Source: Planctomycetota bacterium
Lineage (GTDB): Bacteria > Planctomycetota > Planctomycetia > Pirellulales > Pirellulaceae
Assembly (NCBI GenBank): GCA_024277285.1
Contig: JAJRVM010000239.1
Span: forward strand, 1-6,008
Direction of reading: 5' to 3'
Length of the DNA stretch: 6,008 nt
Shown: positions 1 through 6,008 of the stretch, piece after piece
Layout of the letters: each line of letters opens with the position of its first letter
Position numbering within the stretch: position 1 is the first letter of the stretch
Program-made: the position numbers and the translations under genes
Notes under the pieces: generated by a model
The model's database searches: none
Told to the model about the DNA's origin: nothing
Seen by the model: only the letters and a program-made list of their open reading frames with translations

Positions 1-1963
1 ACATCCATTGATGCGCGATCGGGTCGTCCTCGGGATCGGTGATCCCGGACGCGTCGAACGAAACCGCCTGGCCAACCGTGCCCGCGAGCGCGGGCATCGC
101 GACGTTCAGCGGTGCTTCGTTCCCACCGACGTTCCACAAGTCGTCGTGGCACTGGTAGCAGGACCGCGCGAACAGATTGCCGAATTGGTTCCCCGTGACC
201 ACTCCGGTCAGCGGATCGGCATGGCACGTGGCACAGTCGAAGTAGGGCTTCGTACGGTCGCCGCCGTGATGTCCGGCCGCTGGCGCGGCGGGCGCGCTAA
301 AGTCATTGTGACATGTGGTGCAACCTGGGACGCCGCCCTCACCGGTCAAGTCCGCGCCGTGGCACATGGTACAGTTGAACGTCGTGCCACGAGTGCTGCC
401 CCACGGGTCGAGGCGGCCGGGAATGTGATGCTGTAACGGCGGTGGATCGCTGAACCGGTGGCAGACAAAGCAAAGCCCCTGCTTGGCGGTCTGGACCAAG
501 TAGTTCCCCTTGCTGTTATCATGCTGGTCGTGACACGACGTGCATTCAAGCTGGCCCGATTCGAGCATGTCGTCGTTAATGGTTCCTGCCCAAGTGAGTC
601 CGCTCTTGCTGCTCGCGGGGTCGTTGAACGCGCGCTGGTCCGCATCCAGGTAAGCAAGGCTGATCGGATGATGCTGCGCCAAGTTCGTGCCAAACGCCTC
701 TTCACTGTCGACGTAATACGATCCACCCGTGTTGCCACCGTAATCCTCGACCGCTGGACCGCCGGGGGCACCATGATGACAGTCCATGCATTTGGCCGAT
801 TTCCCGGTCGGTTGCCCGACGGCGGCAGTGGTGGAACTGCTAACGGTATAGGTCGGCACCGGATTGGGCGATGCGTGGTTCCAGGCCGGTGTGGAATCGG
901 TTCCGCCATTGTACGCAGGTGGCAAATGACAGACCGAGCAGGGGTTCTCGCCGTACGGCAACCACCGCTCTTCGGCGAAGTCATGTGGGTTCCAACGACT
1001 GCCGTGGCAACCGTAGCAGGAGGGCACGGCGGGGCCGCCATTCAGGTTCGGCCCGTGGCAAACCGTGCAACCGTTGGCGTACGGAGTTTCGTAACCTGGC
1101 TTATGGTACGACGAGACGCCCAGCTGCACCGTGTGATCCACGGGCGGATTGCTGCCGCCAGGTCCATGGCAACTGGTACACGAAGGGGCAAAACCATCGT
1201 TCAGGTTGGGTCCATGGCAGCGTGTGCAGCCATCGGGACTCCTGGGGGTGCGGTTGAAGACCGAATAAGGGTCGGCCCAGCCGAATCGGTGCCAGGCAAT
1301 GCCACCCTTCAATTCGGATCCATAGTTGCCGGGGTTGCCAAAGGTATCGAGGTTCATGTGGTCGGGAGGCACGCCGCCATCGGCCCATTGGGTCTGATGA
1401 CACCAATTGCAGGAAACCGCGATTCCGTTCACGTTGTCCAGGTTGGCACCGTGGCATTTCGTACAGCCACTTTCGTAGGGAGTCCCATGCCCAGGCGCGT
1501 GGTAGAAATTGTTTTCATCCGGTTTCCCGTTGTAATAACTGTAGTGGCAGTATGCGCAATCTCCTCCCACTTCACCCGCTGACAGCGGCATGATGTCGCT
1601 GATCACGGTTGTATGTGAGTCGGGGTATTGGCGTTCGTAGGTGAAGGACAGGCGGGGTTCGGTGTTCCAAAACGCGCCGTGGCACGTGTAGCAAGAGGGG
1701 GCGACGCCACCGTTCAAGCCGCCGTGGCCGTCACCGTGGCATTGTGTGCAATTTGCCGTCGGGTTCATCTGTCCCGACTTGTGCATGGCGGTGAAGAAAC
1801 CGCGTACCCCCAACTCCACTCGATGATCAGTGGGAGGGTCGAAATCGTAAGTTTGGGAACTGGCATCGTTCGCCAAACTAGACCATAAAACAATCACTAC
1901 TACGCCGAGTCGGCTTATGCCAATCGTTCGAGCCAACAACGTGCGCTCATTGGGTGCGTTCAT
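1..1963 (-). CDS. Secreted multiheme c-type cytochrome, at least 17 haems, with PKD-like domain (C-terminus outside the window)
   Basis: The frame is open from ATG at 1963 to the left edge, giving 654 codons with no stop. It is the first ATG after the in-frame stop at 1997-1999. An Arg-containing N-region, a hydrophobic stretch at about residues 19-31 and a likely Ala cleavage site near 31-34 make a Sec signal peptide. Seventeen CXXCH motifs share this frame, with first Cys at about residues 72, 91, 136, 167, 185, 246, 262, 299, 316, 342, 392, 474, 498, 531, 548, 577 and 602. Many occur as pairs of the form CTxCHG-x-x-L ... SCxxCH, preceded by HxPG-like histidines that could be distal ligands. 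Hemes 12 and 13 resemble a doubled-CXXCH motif. Residues from about 612 (FDASG, then DPEDD) resemble the start of a PKD domain. The likely role is periplasmic or extracellular electron transfer. The electron donor and acceptor cannot be told. Cytochrome identity is very secure; the specific family is not. Confidence 0.95.
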   Translation of the reverse strand, partial: MNAPNERTLLARTIGISRLGVVVIVLWSSLANDASSQTYDFDPPTDHRVELGVRGFFTAMHKSGQMNPTANCTQCHGDGHGGLNGGVAPSCYTCHGAFWNTEPRLSFTYERQYPDSHTTVISDIMPLSAGEVGGDCAYCHYSYYNGKPDENNFYHAPGHGTPYESGCTKCHGANLDNVNGIAVSCNWCHQTQWADGGVPPDHMNLDTFGNPGNYGSELKGGIAWHRFGWADPYSVFNRTPRSPDGCTRCHGPNLNDGFAPSCTSCHGPGGSNPPVDHTVQLGVSSYHKPGYETPYANGCTVCHGPNLNGGPAVPSCYGCHGSRWNPHDFAEERWLPYGENPCSVCHLPPAYNGGTDSTPAWNHASPNPVPTYTVSSSTTAAVGQPTGKSAKCMDCHHGAPGGPAVEDYGGNTGGSYYVDSEEAFGTNLAQHHPISLAYLDADQRAFNDPASSKSGLTWAGTINDDMLESGQLECTSCHDQHDNSKGNYLVQTAKQGLCFVCHRFSDPPPLQHHIPGRLDPWGSTRGTTFNCTMCHGADLTGEGGVPGCTTCHNDFSAPAAPAAGHHGGDRTKPYFDCATCHADPLTGVVTGNQFGNLFARSCYQCHDDLWNVGGNEAPLNVAMPALAGTVGQAVSFDASGITDPEDDPIAHQWM

Positions 1964-1969
1964 GAGCGG

Positions 1970-1975
1970 TCTTCC
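1970..1975 (-). promoter_or_regulatory. Ribosome binding site of the multiheme cytochrome gene
   Basis: The minus strand reads GGAAGA with 6 nt before ATG at 1963-1961. It is a moderate Shine-Dalgarno match. No other ATG, GTG or TTG lies in frame between this ATG and the upstream stop, so it supports this start. Confidence 0.6.
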
Positions 1976-1976
1976 A

Positions 1977-1990
1977 ATCGGTAACCCGAT
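1977..1990. repeat. Inverted repeat just upstream of the cytochrome RBS
   Basis: ATCGG and CCGAT form perfect 5-bp arms around a 4-nt centre. The repeat ends 1 nt upstream of the GGAAGA ribosome binding site. It could be an operator half-site pair or a small RNA hairpin in the leader. The arms are short enough for chance, so the function is unproven. Confidence 0.4.
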
Positions 1991-1995
1991 AATGC

Positions 1996-2055
1996 CTCAT
2001 CTCAAAGCGGTCTATCTCAATACTGTCTATCTCAAAGCGGTCTATCTCGAGACAG
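1996..2055. repeat. Four tandem 15-bp repeats in the ccsA-cytochrome intergenic region
   Basis: Four consecutive 15-bp units lie at 1996-2010, 2011-2025, 2026-2040 and 2041-2055. On the minus strand the shared core is TTGAGATAGA, with CCGCT before it in two of the four units. The last unit on the minus-strand side (1996-2010) and the one at 2041-2055 are diverged. At a larger scale the 20 bp at 1999-2018 recur exactly at 2029-2048, a 30-bp period. The block sits 33 bp upstream of the cytochrome ATG, where promoter or operator sequences would be expected. It could be a regulator binding array or a simple slippage product. I could not place a convincing -35/-10 pair around it. Confidence 0.75.
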
Positions 2056-2056
2056 T
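2022..2056. repeat. 7-bp inverted repeat within the intergenic repeat block
   Basis: ACTGTCT at 2022-2028 and AGACAGT at 2050-2056 are exact inverted copies, 21 nt apart. The right arm overlaps an 8-bp palindrome TCTCGAGA at 2045-2052. No T-run follows on the minus strand, so it does not look like an intrinsic terminator for ccsA. It may be part of a regulatory site. Confidence 0.4.
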
Positions 2057-2134
2057 CGGTATCACCACTACTTCAAATGCTATCGTCTTACGCCGCTTCA
2101 ACAGAACGGTCTTCAATCCACGGAACAACACTCC

Positions 2135-4081
2135 CTACGCCGCCATTTTGGCGTGTGGTTCCTTTTGATAAAACTTTCCGATTAACACCAGCAATATGCC
2201 GACGGCAATCACGGCCAATTGACTGATCCAGAACAGCCACAGCATTTGGGCCGCACCTTCGGTAAAGCCATACGAGTGTAGACCGACCCCAAGTTCGTTG
2301 ACGCCGAACCAGGACCACGCAGTCACGATATTGCCGCCGATCGCCAGCAATGCGAGTCCCCGTTCCTTGACCATGTGCGCCGATCGAGCATGCAGGACCA
2401 GTGCGTTCCACAGCACGACCATCAGTGCGCCGTTTTCCTTCGGATCCCATCCCCAGAAACGGCCCCACGAGTCATCCGCCCAGAGTCCGCCCAATACCGT
2501 GCCGACGAGGCTGAAAACGGCCGCGAAGCAGACGGTACCGTAAATCATGGCCCCTAAGACTTTCACGACATCCAACCGATCGAAAGATGGGCTTTGATCG
2601 TTAAGTACTTGGCGGCTTGGCGCAGGACTCGTCGCGCCATTGCGGCGGAATGCCAGCCGTTTGCCCAGCAAGTAGAAAACCAAGACCAGCCCAAGTAGCC
2701 CGGCCAAGAATGTGGCGGAATAGCCCAGCGTCACCGTGATCACGTGTACCGTCAACCAGAACTGCGTATCAAGCACGGCTTGCAGGACCTTGATCGTATC
2801 ACCATCACCGGCCAGTTGATGCGCGATAATCAGCGTGCCAATCCCGGCAATCGACGCCACTAAATTGCCGATACCGAGTCGGAAAACCAACTCCAACAAC
2901 AACCCGATCGCCACACAACCCCAACCGACAAAGACCGCCGATGAGTACAGGTTCGTCACCGGTGGGCGACCGGAAATCATCACGCGTGCCCCCAACGCAA
3001 CCGTGTGTATCACGAAGGCCAACACGATCAGCCAGAAGGTGCTGCTTCTGAGCAGCGCCGACACGCGTGGCCAGCCGATCGCCGTCAGCCAGGCGAACAC
3101 CGTCAATAGCAGCGCCAAACCGTACAGCGGAATCGCGTTGTAAAACGGCGCGAAACGATTGAAAGACGCTTCAAAAACGGTGATTTGCGGATCGTAACCG
3201 GCCGGTGGTTGGTCTGCCAGTAACCGCTGGTAGTCGGCCACTGCCTGGTTGAACGCCACCGCGTTGCTGTTCTTGTAGGCGGCGAAAACCGCCGACAGTC
3301 GCTCCAATGCAGCGGGAGGTTCTTTCTTATTCAAATTCTGTGCCGCGAACGCGTTGTTCTTCGCAATGGCATAGGCCTGCCAAGGCTCGTCGGCCGTACC
3401 GGTTGGAGCTGCCAGCGGCGGCTGCCGCGAAGCCAGCGACTTATTCACGGTCGGAACTTGCTTCATCAGGCGCCCGATCGCCACGACCGTCTTGACCGCT
3501 TGCTCACGATTCTTGGCGGTCTCCTCCTTGCTGGGAAACGGCCGGAACGGCAACGGGCGAAACGCATCGGACAACAGACGGTAGCGGTGCAGGCGTTGGT
3601 TCAGCTGCAACAACTTACGTTGCTGGAACGTACGCGCGTCGGGGGCCTGTTTCCCGGCAAGCATGATTTGTTTTTGGAATTCCATTATTCCCGGCCGAAG
3701 CTCGGCCCACGAATAGCGGCTCCCTTTGCGCCGCTCAAGCCCGAACGTCTCCAGCACATCGGTGCTATCAATACGGAACACGGCATGTTGCTCGGCCAGT
3801 TGCGGTCTCGCGATCAGATCGAGCAGCCAACGAACGGCAGGTTGCTGTTGGCCTTTGCCGTCCACAAACGTCTCGCGCCCGGAAAGAATGTGCAGACTGT
3901 TGCGTGCCAACGTGTCGAACGGCTTTACGCGGCCCTCGTACATCAGTGGCAGCGAACCAAATTGGTCCAAGTCCGCTTGCAAATGGTCCCGCTGGGACGG
4001 AATGCCCTTGCTCGCCACAAACAGAGCGCCCAGAATCACCACGACAAGCGGTACCGCCCACCGAGCGAACGTCGGGATCAA
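2135..4081 (-). CDS. ccsA: System II cytochrome c biogenesis protein CcsA (ResC-like), haem export and ligation subunit
   Basis: This 648-residue membrane protein is the CcsA partner of ResB. CcsA-family proteins carry haem across the membrane and present it for attachment to CXXCH cysteines. Residue 8-24 is a membrane anchor. About 280 extracytoplasmic residues follow, beginning with YEGRVKPFDTLARN near 48-61. The multi-pass CcsA core starts near 315. The WWD haem-binding motif is at about 534-549 (WADDSWGRFWGWDPKE). By comparison with characterised CcsBA proteins, H446 and H602 (in LHSYGF) are the likely external haem ligands, and H564 (in LVLHAR) the likely membrane histidine. The start is TTG, because no ATG, GTG or TTG lies between it and the resB stop, and later starts would remove the anchor. 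No good ribosome binding site precedes it, so expression probably depends on resB translation. The stop is TAG. The protein is about twice the length of a classical CcsA because of the N-terminal region. Confidence 0.95.
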   Translation of the reverse strand: MIPTFARWAVPLVVVILGALFVASKGIPSQRDHLQADLDQFGSLPLMYEGRVKPFDTLARNSLHILSGRETFVDGKGQQQPAVRWLLDLIARPQLAEQHAVFRIDSTDVLETFGLERRKGSRYSWAELRPGIMEFQKQIMLAGKQAPDARTFQQRKLLQLNQRLHRYRLLSDAFRPLPFRPFPSKEETAKNREQAVKTVVAIGRLMKQVPTVNKSLASRQPPLAAPTGTADEPWQAYAIAKNNAFAAQNLNKKEPPAALERLSAVFAAYKNSNAVAFNQAVADYQRLLADQPPAGYDPQITVFEASFNRFAPFYNAIPLYGLALLLTVFAWLTAIGWPRVSALLRSSTFWLIVLAFVIHTVALGARVMISGRPPVTNLYSSAVFVGWGCVAIGLLLELVFRLGIGNLVASIAGIGTLIIAHQLAGDGDTIKVLQAVLDTQFWLTVHVITVTLGYSATFLAGLLGLVLVFYLLGKRLAFRRNGATSPAPSRQVLNDQSPSFDRLDVVKVLGAMIYGTVCFAAVFSLVGTVLGGLWADDSWGRFWGWDPKENGALMVVLWNALVLHARSAHMVKERGLALLAIGGNIVTAWSWFGVNELGVGLHSYGFTEGAAQMLWLFWISQLAVIAVGILLVLIGKFYQKEPHAKMAA

Positions 4082-4082
4082 G

Positions 4083-4126
4083 GCGCCGGCGGCCGGCTGT
4101 CCCGCGCTAGGGGCGCGTGCCGGCGC
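4083..4126 (-). other. Nested stem-loop between the resB stop and the ccsA start
   Basis: An 8-bp GC-only stem can form between GCGCCGGC (minus strand, 4126-4119) and GCCGGCGC (4090-4083). Inside it lies a second hairpin, CGCGC-CCCTA-GCGCG (4117-4103). The structure begins 3 nt after the resB TAG and ends 1 nt before the ccsA TTG. There is no T-run, so it is not an intrinsic terminator. It could modulate termination-reinitiation, stop readthrough or mRNA processing. High local GC means some pairing is expected by chance. Confidence 0.5.
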
Positions 4127-4129
4127 AGC

Positions 4130-5869
4130 CTAGTTTGCGGCTGCCGCATCGGATTGTACTCGTCGCAAGAACCCCACCAGGATCACGAAGAAGTGTGCCA
4201 ACATCCCCGTGGCAACAATCATGCAGGAAACATAGGGAATCATCCACCCCGTGTTCTTGACCACTTGGAGCGTGCTCGACTCAGTGCCGCGACGGCCTCG
4301 GTTGTAGCCGCTCTGGTAAAAGGTCTCGCCCGCATAACGCAGCGGATTGTTCATCCAGATCTTGGCTTCCAAGTCGACGTTCCGTGTCGGATCTTTCAAT
4401 CTGACCTGCGAGGAATAGTTGCGTGGCATCGAGGTGCCGACGTAGTCGTCTTTGCGCACGTCAATCAAAGTGACTTCATACGGCTTGTAGAAACGTTTGA
4501 AACGCAACCCCAGGCCGAATCCCTTGCGATCCACGCCAACACTGTTCATCAAAATACGCATCGATGAAAAATGTTGTGACAACAGCAATGTGCCCAGGTC
4601 GTCGCCCGTCTTGCGGTTGGTCAGTTTCACGTACAGCGACGCCATGTCCATGCCGCCGCGCTGGACCGAGCCTTGTGACGGCGCCGGCTCCGCAATGTAA
4701 CGCTCACCCATCCCGGCCGTCGCCAGATTCTTTTCGCCCGGCCGTACTTCCCGCAATGTTGAATTCTTGTCGAAACGAATAATCTCCGCGTCGAACGGCA
4801 GCCCTTCCAATGCGATCGTTCCGCCCTGCGTGTAGCGTGTCGTCTTGCCTTTGCTGACCACCGGTACGACAACCACGCTGTCACGCGTGCCCGTGACCAG
4901 TGTCGTGATGGCCATTTCGACCGACCGGATGTCGCGGCTGTAGGCGATCGTTTGCCCTTCCGTGAGCGTCATCTGTTGTTCTTCGGCATAGTAGCTGACG
5001 AAAAACTCGCTAAACATCAATAGGGCAATGCCACCATGTAATAAGGCGATACCGGCGCGTTTGTTGAACAACAGCGCGCAACCGACCAGCAGTACCACCG
5101 CAGCCAGTTCGCCTTGAATCAGCCGATAAAGGATCCGCAGCGACGAATCGTTGAGAACGGCCGCGTCGCCTTCGAGCAATACCCACCCCAGCAGCGAACC
5201 GAGTCCCAATGTGAACAGCCCAAGTACGATCAATTCGACTGTACGTTTGCGCTTCACTCGTACCGCCACATACACCAGGGCCGACAAGCATGTGAGAAAT
5301 AGAACCAAAAGGCAACCGCGGATCAAGATCCACAAGGTGGAAGGTGTCAGGAGTGGTTCGCCCTGGACGCCCTGGCGATTGTGCCCCGTCTCGATAACCA
5401 GCCACGTGGCCACGGCCCCAACTGCCAACATCAACAGGCCACCGACCAGACGTGGGCCGCGTACACGCGTCTTGAAACGCACCCCATGCGCTGCGGTCAA
5501 GTTGATCACCAACGCCAACCCGATCATCGCCCCGCCAGGAAATGGAAAACGCTGAATCGAAAGCGAGTGCCAGTCGGTGTGCGCTGCCCAAGGGAAAAAC
5601 GTCGGTGGGAAGAGTACTTTGAGATCGACCCAGGCCACCCAGCTGCGGAAGTAATCATGTACGACTTGCCAGATGTCCATATGGACCTGGGCCACGGTGC
5701 CCAGCAAGACCAGGATCATCGACACGACCAGTAACGCGGATGTCACTCGAGCCGATCCAAGCACGGCCACAGGGCCGCCGAGCAACGCCTTGAACGCGGA
5801 CTCGCTCGTTGTCGTTTCGGCCGCAAGAGGTTCGCGAGTTGTTCCGGTTGTGCTCGGCTCAGTTGTCAC
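4130..5869 (-). CDS. resB: System II cytochrome c biogenesis protein ResB (CcsB-like)
   Basis: This 579-residue membrane protein belongs to the ResB family, which works with CcsA in System II to deliver and attach haem on the outer side of the cytoplasmic membrane. A Thr/Ser/Glu-rich cytoplasmic leader of about 26 residues is followed by a membrane segment ending in the typical LGTVAQ (56-61). A further segment ends NLTAAHGVRFK, whose H128 matches the conserved membrane histidine of ResB. A large soluble region at about 295-540 carries the family signature NNPLRYAGETFYQSGY (507-522). A last membrane helix lies at about 542-568. Additional hydrophobic segments near 140-158, 179-203, 211-231, 252-267 and 272-292 give more crossings than the four of a classical ResB. 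The GTG start is supported by AAAGGAG 6 nt upstream and overlaps the preceding gene by 11 bp, indicating an operon. The stop is a single TAG, after which the frame stays open into ccsA. Confidence 0.93.
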   Translation of the reverse strand: MTTEPSTTGTTREPLAAETTTSESAFKALLGGPVAVLGSARVTSALLVVSMILVLLGTVAQVHMDIWQVVHDYFRSWVAWVDLKVLFPPTFFPWAAHTDWHSLSIQRFPFPGGAMIGLALVINLTAAHGVRFKTRVRGPRLVGGLLMLAVGAVATWLVIETGHNRQGVQGEPLLTPSTLWILIRGCLLVLFLTCLSALVYVAVRVKRKRTVELIVLGLFTLGLGSLLGWVLLEGDAAVLNDSSLRILYRLIQGELAAVVLLVGCALLFNKRAGIALLHGGIALLMFSEFFVSYYAEEQQMTLTEGQTIAYSRDIRSVEMAITTLVTGTRDSVVVVPVVSKGKTTRYTQGGTIALEGLPFDAEIIRFDKNSTLREVRPGEKNLATAGMGERYIAEPAPSQGSVQRGGMDMASLYVKLTNRKTGDDLGTLLLSQHFSSMRILMNSVGVDRKGFGLGLRFKRFYKPYEVTLIDVRKDDYVGTSMPRNYSSQVRLKDPTRNVDLEAKIWMNNPLRYAGETFYQSGYNRGRRGTESSTLQVVKNTGWMIPYVSCMIVATGMLAHFFVILVGFLRRVQSDAAAAN

Positions 5870-6008
5870 GGTCCGCTCCTTTCGCCTTCACTCCGTCACT
5901 CTTCTTCGCTTGCGTTGCGGGTGCCTTCTTCGCCGGAGCCGCTTCGGATGGGACCTTTTTGGTTTCGGGTTGCTTAGTTTCGGGTTGCTTAGTTTCGGGT
6001 TGCTTGGT
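5859..6008 (-). CDS. C-terminal tail of an unidentified upstream protein (N-terminus outside the window)
   Basis: Forty-nine codons and a TGA stop are visible. The peptide is low-complexity and basic: three copies of a KQPET unit, then Ala/Pro/Lys-rich sequence ending GADRDN. Nothing in it identifies a family. The stop lies inside the resB coding region, an 11-bp overlap that implies co-transcription and probably translational coupling. A gene placed directly ahead of resB and ccsA is often a cytochrome that needs haem attachment, for example a NrfA-type nitrite reductase, but that is an inference from gene order in other bacteria. The coding call rests on the open frame, the codon-length repeat and the overlap with a good resB ribosome binding site. 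Confidence 0.75.
   Translation of the reverse strand, partial: TKQPETKQPETKQPETKKVPSEAAPAKKAPATQAKKSDGVKAKGADRDN
5876..5882 (-). promoter_or_regulatory. Ribosome binding site of resB
   Basis: The minus strand reads AAAGGAG, 6 nt before GTG at 5869-5867. This strong Shine-Dalgarno match lies within the last codons of the upstream gene and decides in favour of the GTG start. Confidence 0.8.
5962..6006 (-). repeat. Three 15-bp in-frame repeats encoding KQPET units
   Basis: The plus-strand unit GTTTCGGGTTGCTTA occurs at 5962-5976 and 5977-5991 and, with one change in its last base, at 5992-6006. Being five codons long, it adds or removes whole KQPET units without shifting frame. The array may continue beyond the window edge. 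It probably forms a flexible charged tail and is prone to copy-number change. Confidence 0.85.

Noticed and set aside
346..1041. Minus-strand open frame of 231 codons
   Set aside because: It lies in another frame inside the cytochrome gene. Its product is Arg/Pro/Thr-rich without CXXCH motifs, typical of an out-of-frame reading.
458..1582. Plus-strand open frame of 374 codons
   Set aside because: It is in exact codon register with the minus-strand cytochrome and stays open because that gene rarely uses TTA, CTA or TCA codons. Its peptide has no recognisable domain, while the opposite strand has 17 CXXCH motifs.
1996..2055. CRISPR-like array
   Set aside because: The units are 15 bp and directly adjacent with no unique spacers, so this is a short tandem repeat rather than a CRISPR.
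1964..2134. Intrinsic terminator after ccsA
   Set aside because: No stable GC-rich hairpin followed by a T-run is present on the minus strand, so read-through transcription into the cytochrome gene remains possible.
1917..2168. Plus-strand 83-codon frame with a pentapeptide-like repeat (LKAVY, LNTVY, LKAVY, LETV)
   Set aside because: The apparent peptide repeat is just the translation of the 15-bp DNA repeats. No good ribosome binding site was seen, and both ends overlap the minus-strand genes.
3458..4567. Plus-strand open frame of 369 codons across the resB-ccsA junction
   Set aside because: It is a register shadow of two well-recognised minus-strand genes. The TAG between them reads as CTA (Leu) on the plus strand, which is why it crosses the junction.

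Overview
The window reads entirely on the minus strand, so gene order runs from right to left. It is a cytochrome c biogenesis and multiheme cytochrome locus. It suggests a free-living, moderately GC-rich Gram-negative bacterium that matures c-type cytochromes by System II (ResB/CcsA). The long CcsA with a large extracytoplasmic N-terminal region, the extra membrane segments in ResB, the GTG and TTG starts and a PKD-like domain on a multiheme cytochrome would fit Planctomycetota. That placement is an inference from general family knowledge, not something the sequence proves.

Layout from right to left on the minus strand. (1) 6008-5859: the last 49 codons of an unidentified upstream gene, with a Lys/Pro/Ala-rich tail that contains a 15-bp tandem repeat. 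(2) 5869-4130: a ResB-type protein whose GTG start overlaps the upstream gene by 11 bp. (3) 4129-4082: a short GC-rich junction with a nested stem-loop. (4) 4081-2135: a CcsA-type haem-handling protein with the WWD motif, in the same reading frame as resB and separated from it by one TAG codon and 16 sense codons. (5) 2134-1964: a 171-bp intergenic region with four 15-bp tandem repeats and two inverted repeats. (6) 1963-1: a secreted multiheme c-type cytochrome with 17 CXXCH motifs in one frame. It enters a PKD-like domain at the left edge and is cut off there.

The genes make functional sense together. ResB and CcsA are expected to move haem across the membrane and attach it to CXXCH cysteines, and the next gene encodes a protein that needs at least 17 such attachments. 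The unidentified upstream gene may encode another cytochrome of the same pathway, but only its tail is visible.

The points most worth a second look are the single in-frame TAG and RNA structure between resB and ccsA, the modular 17-haem cytochrome with a PKD-like domain, and the 15-bp repeats ahead of it. All long plus-strand open frames look like shadows of the minus-strand genes.
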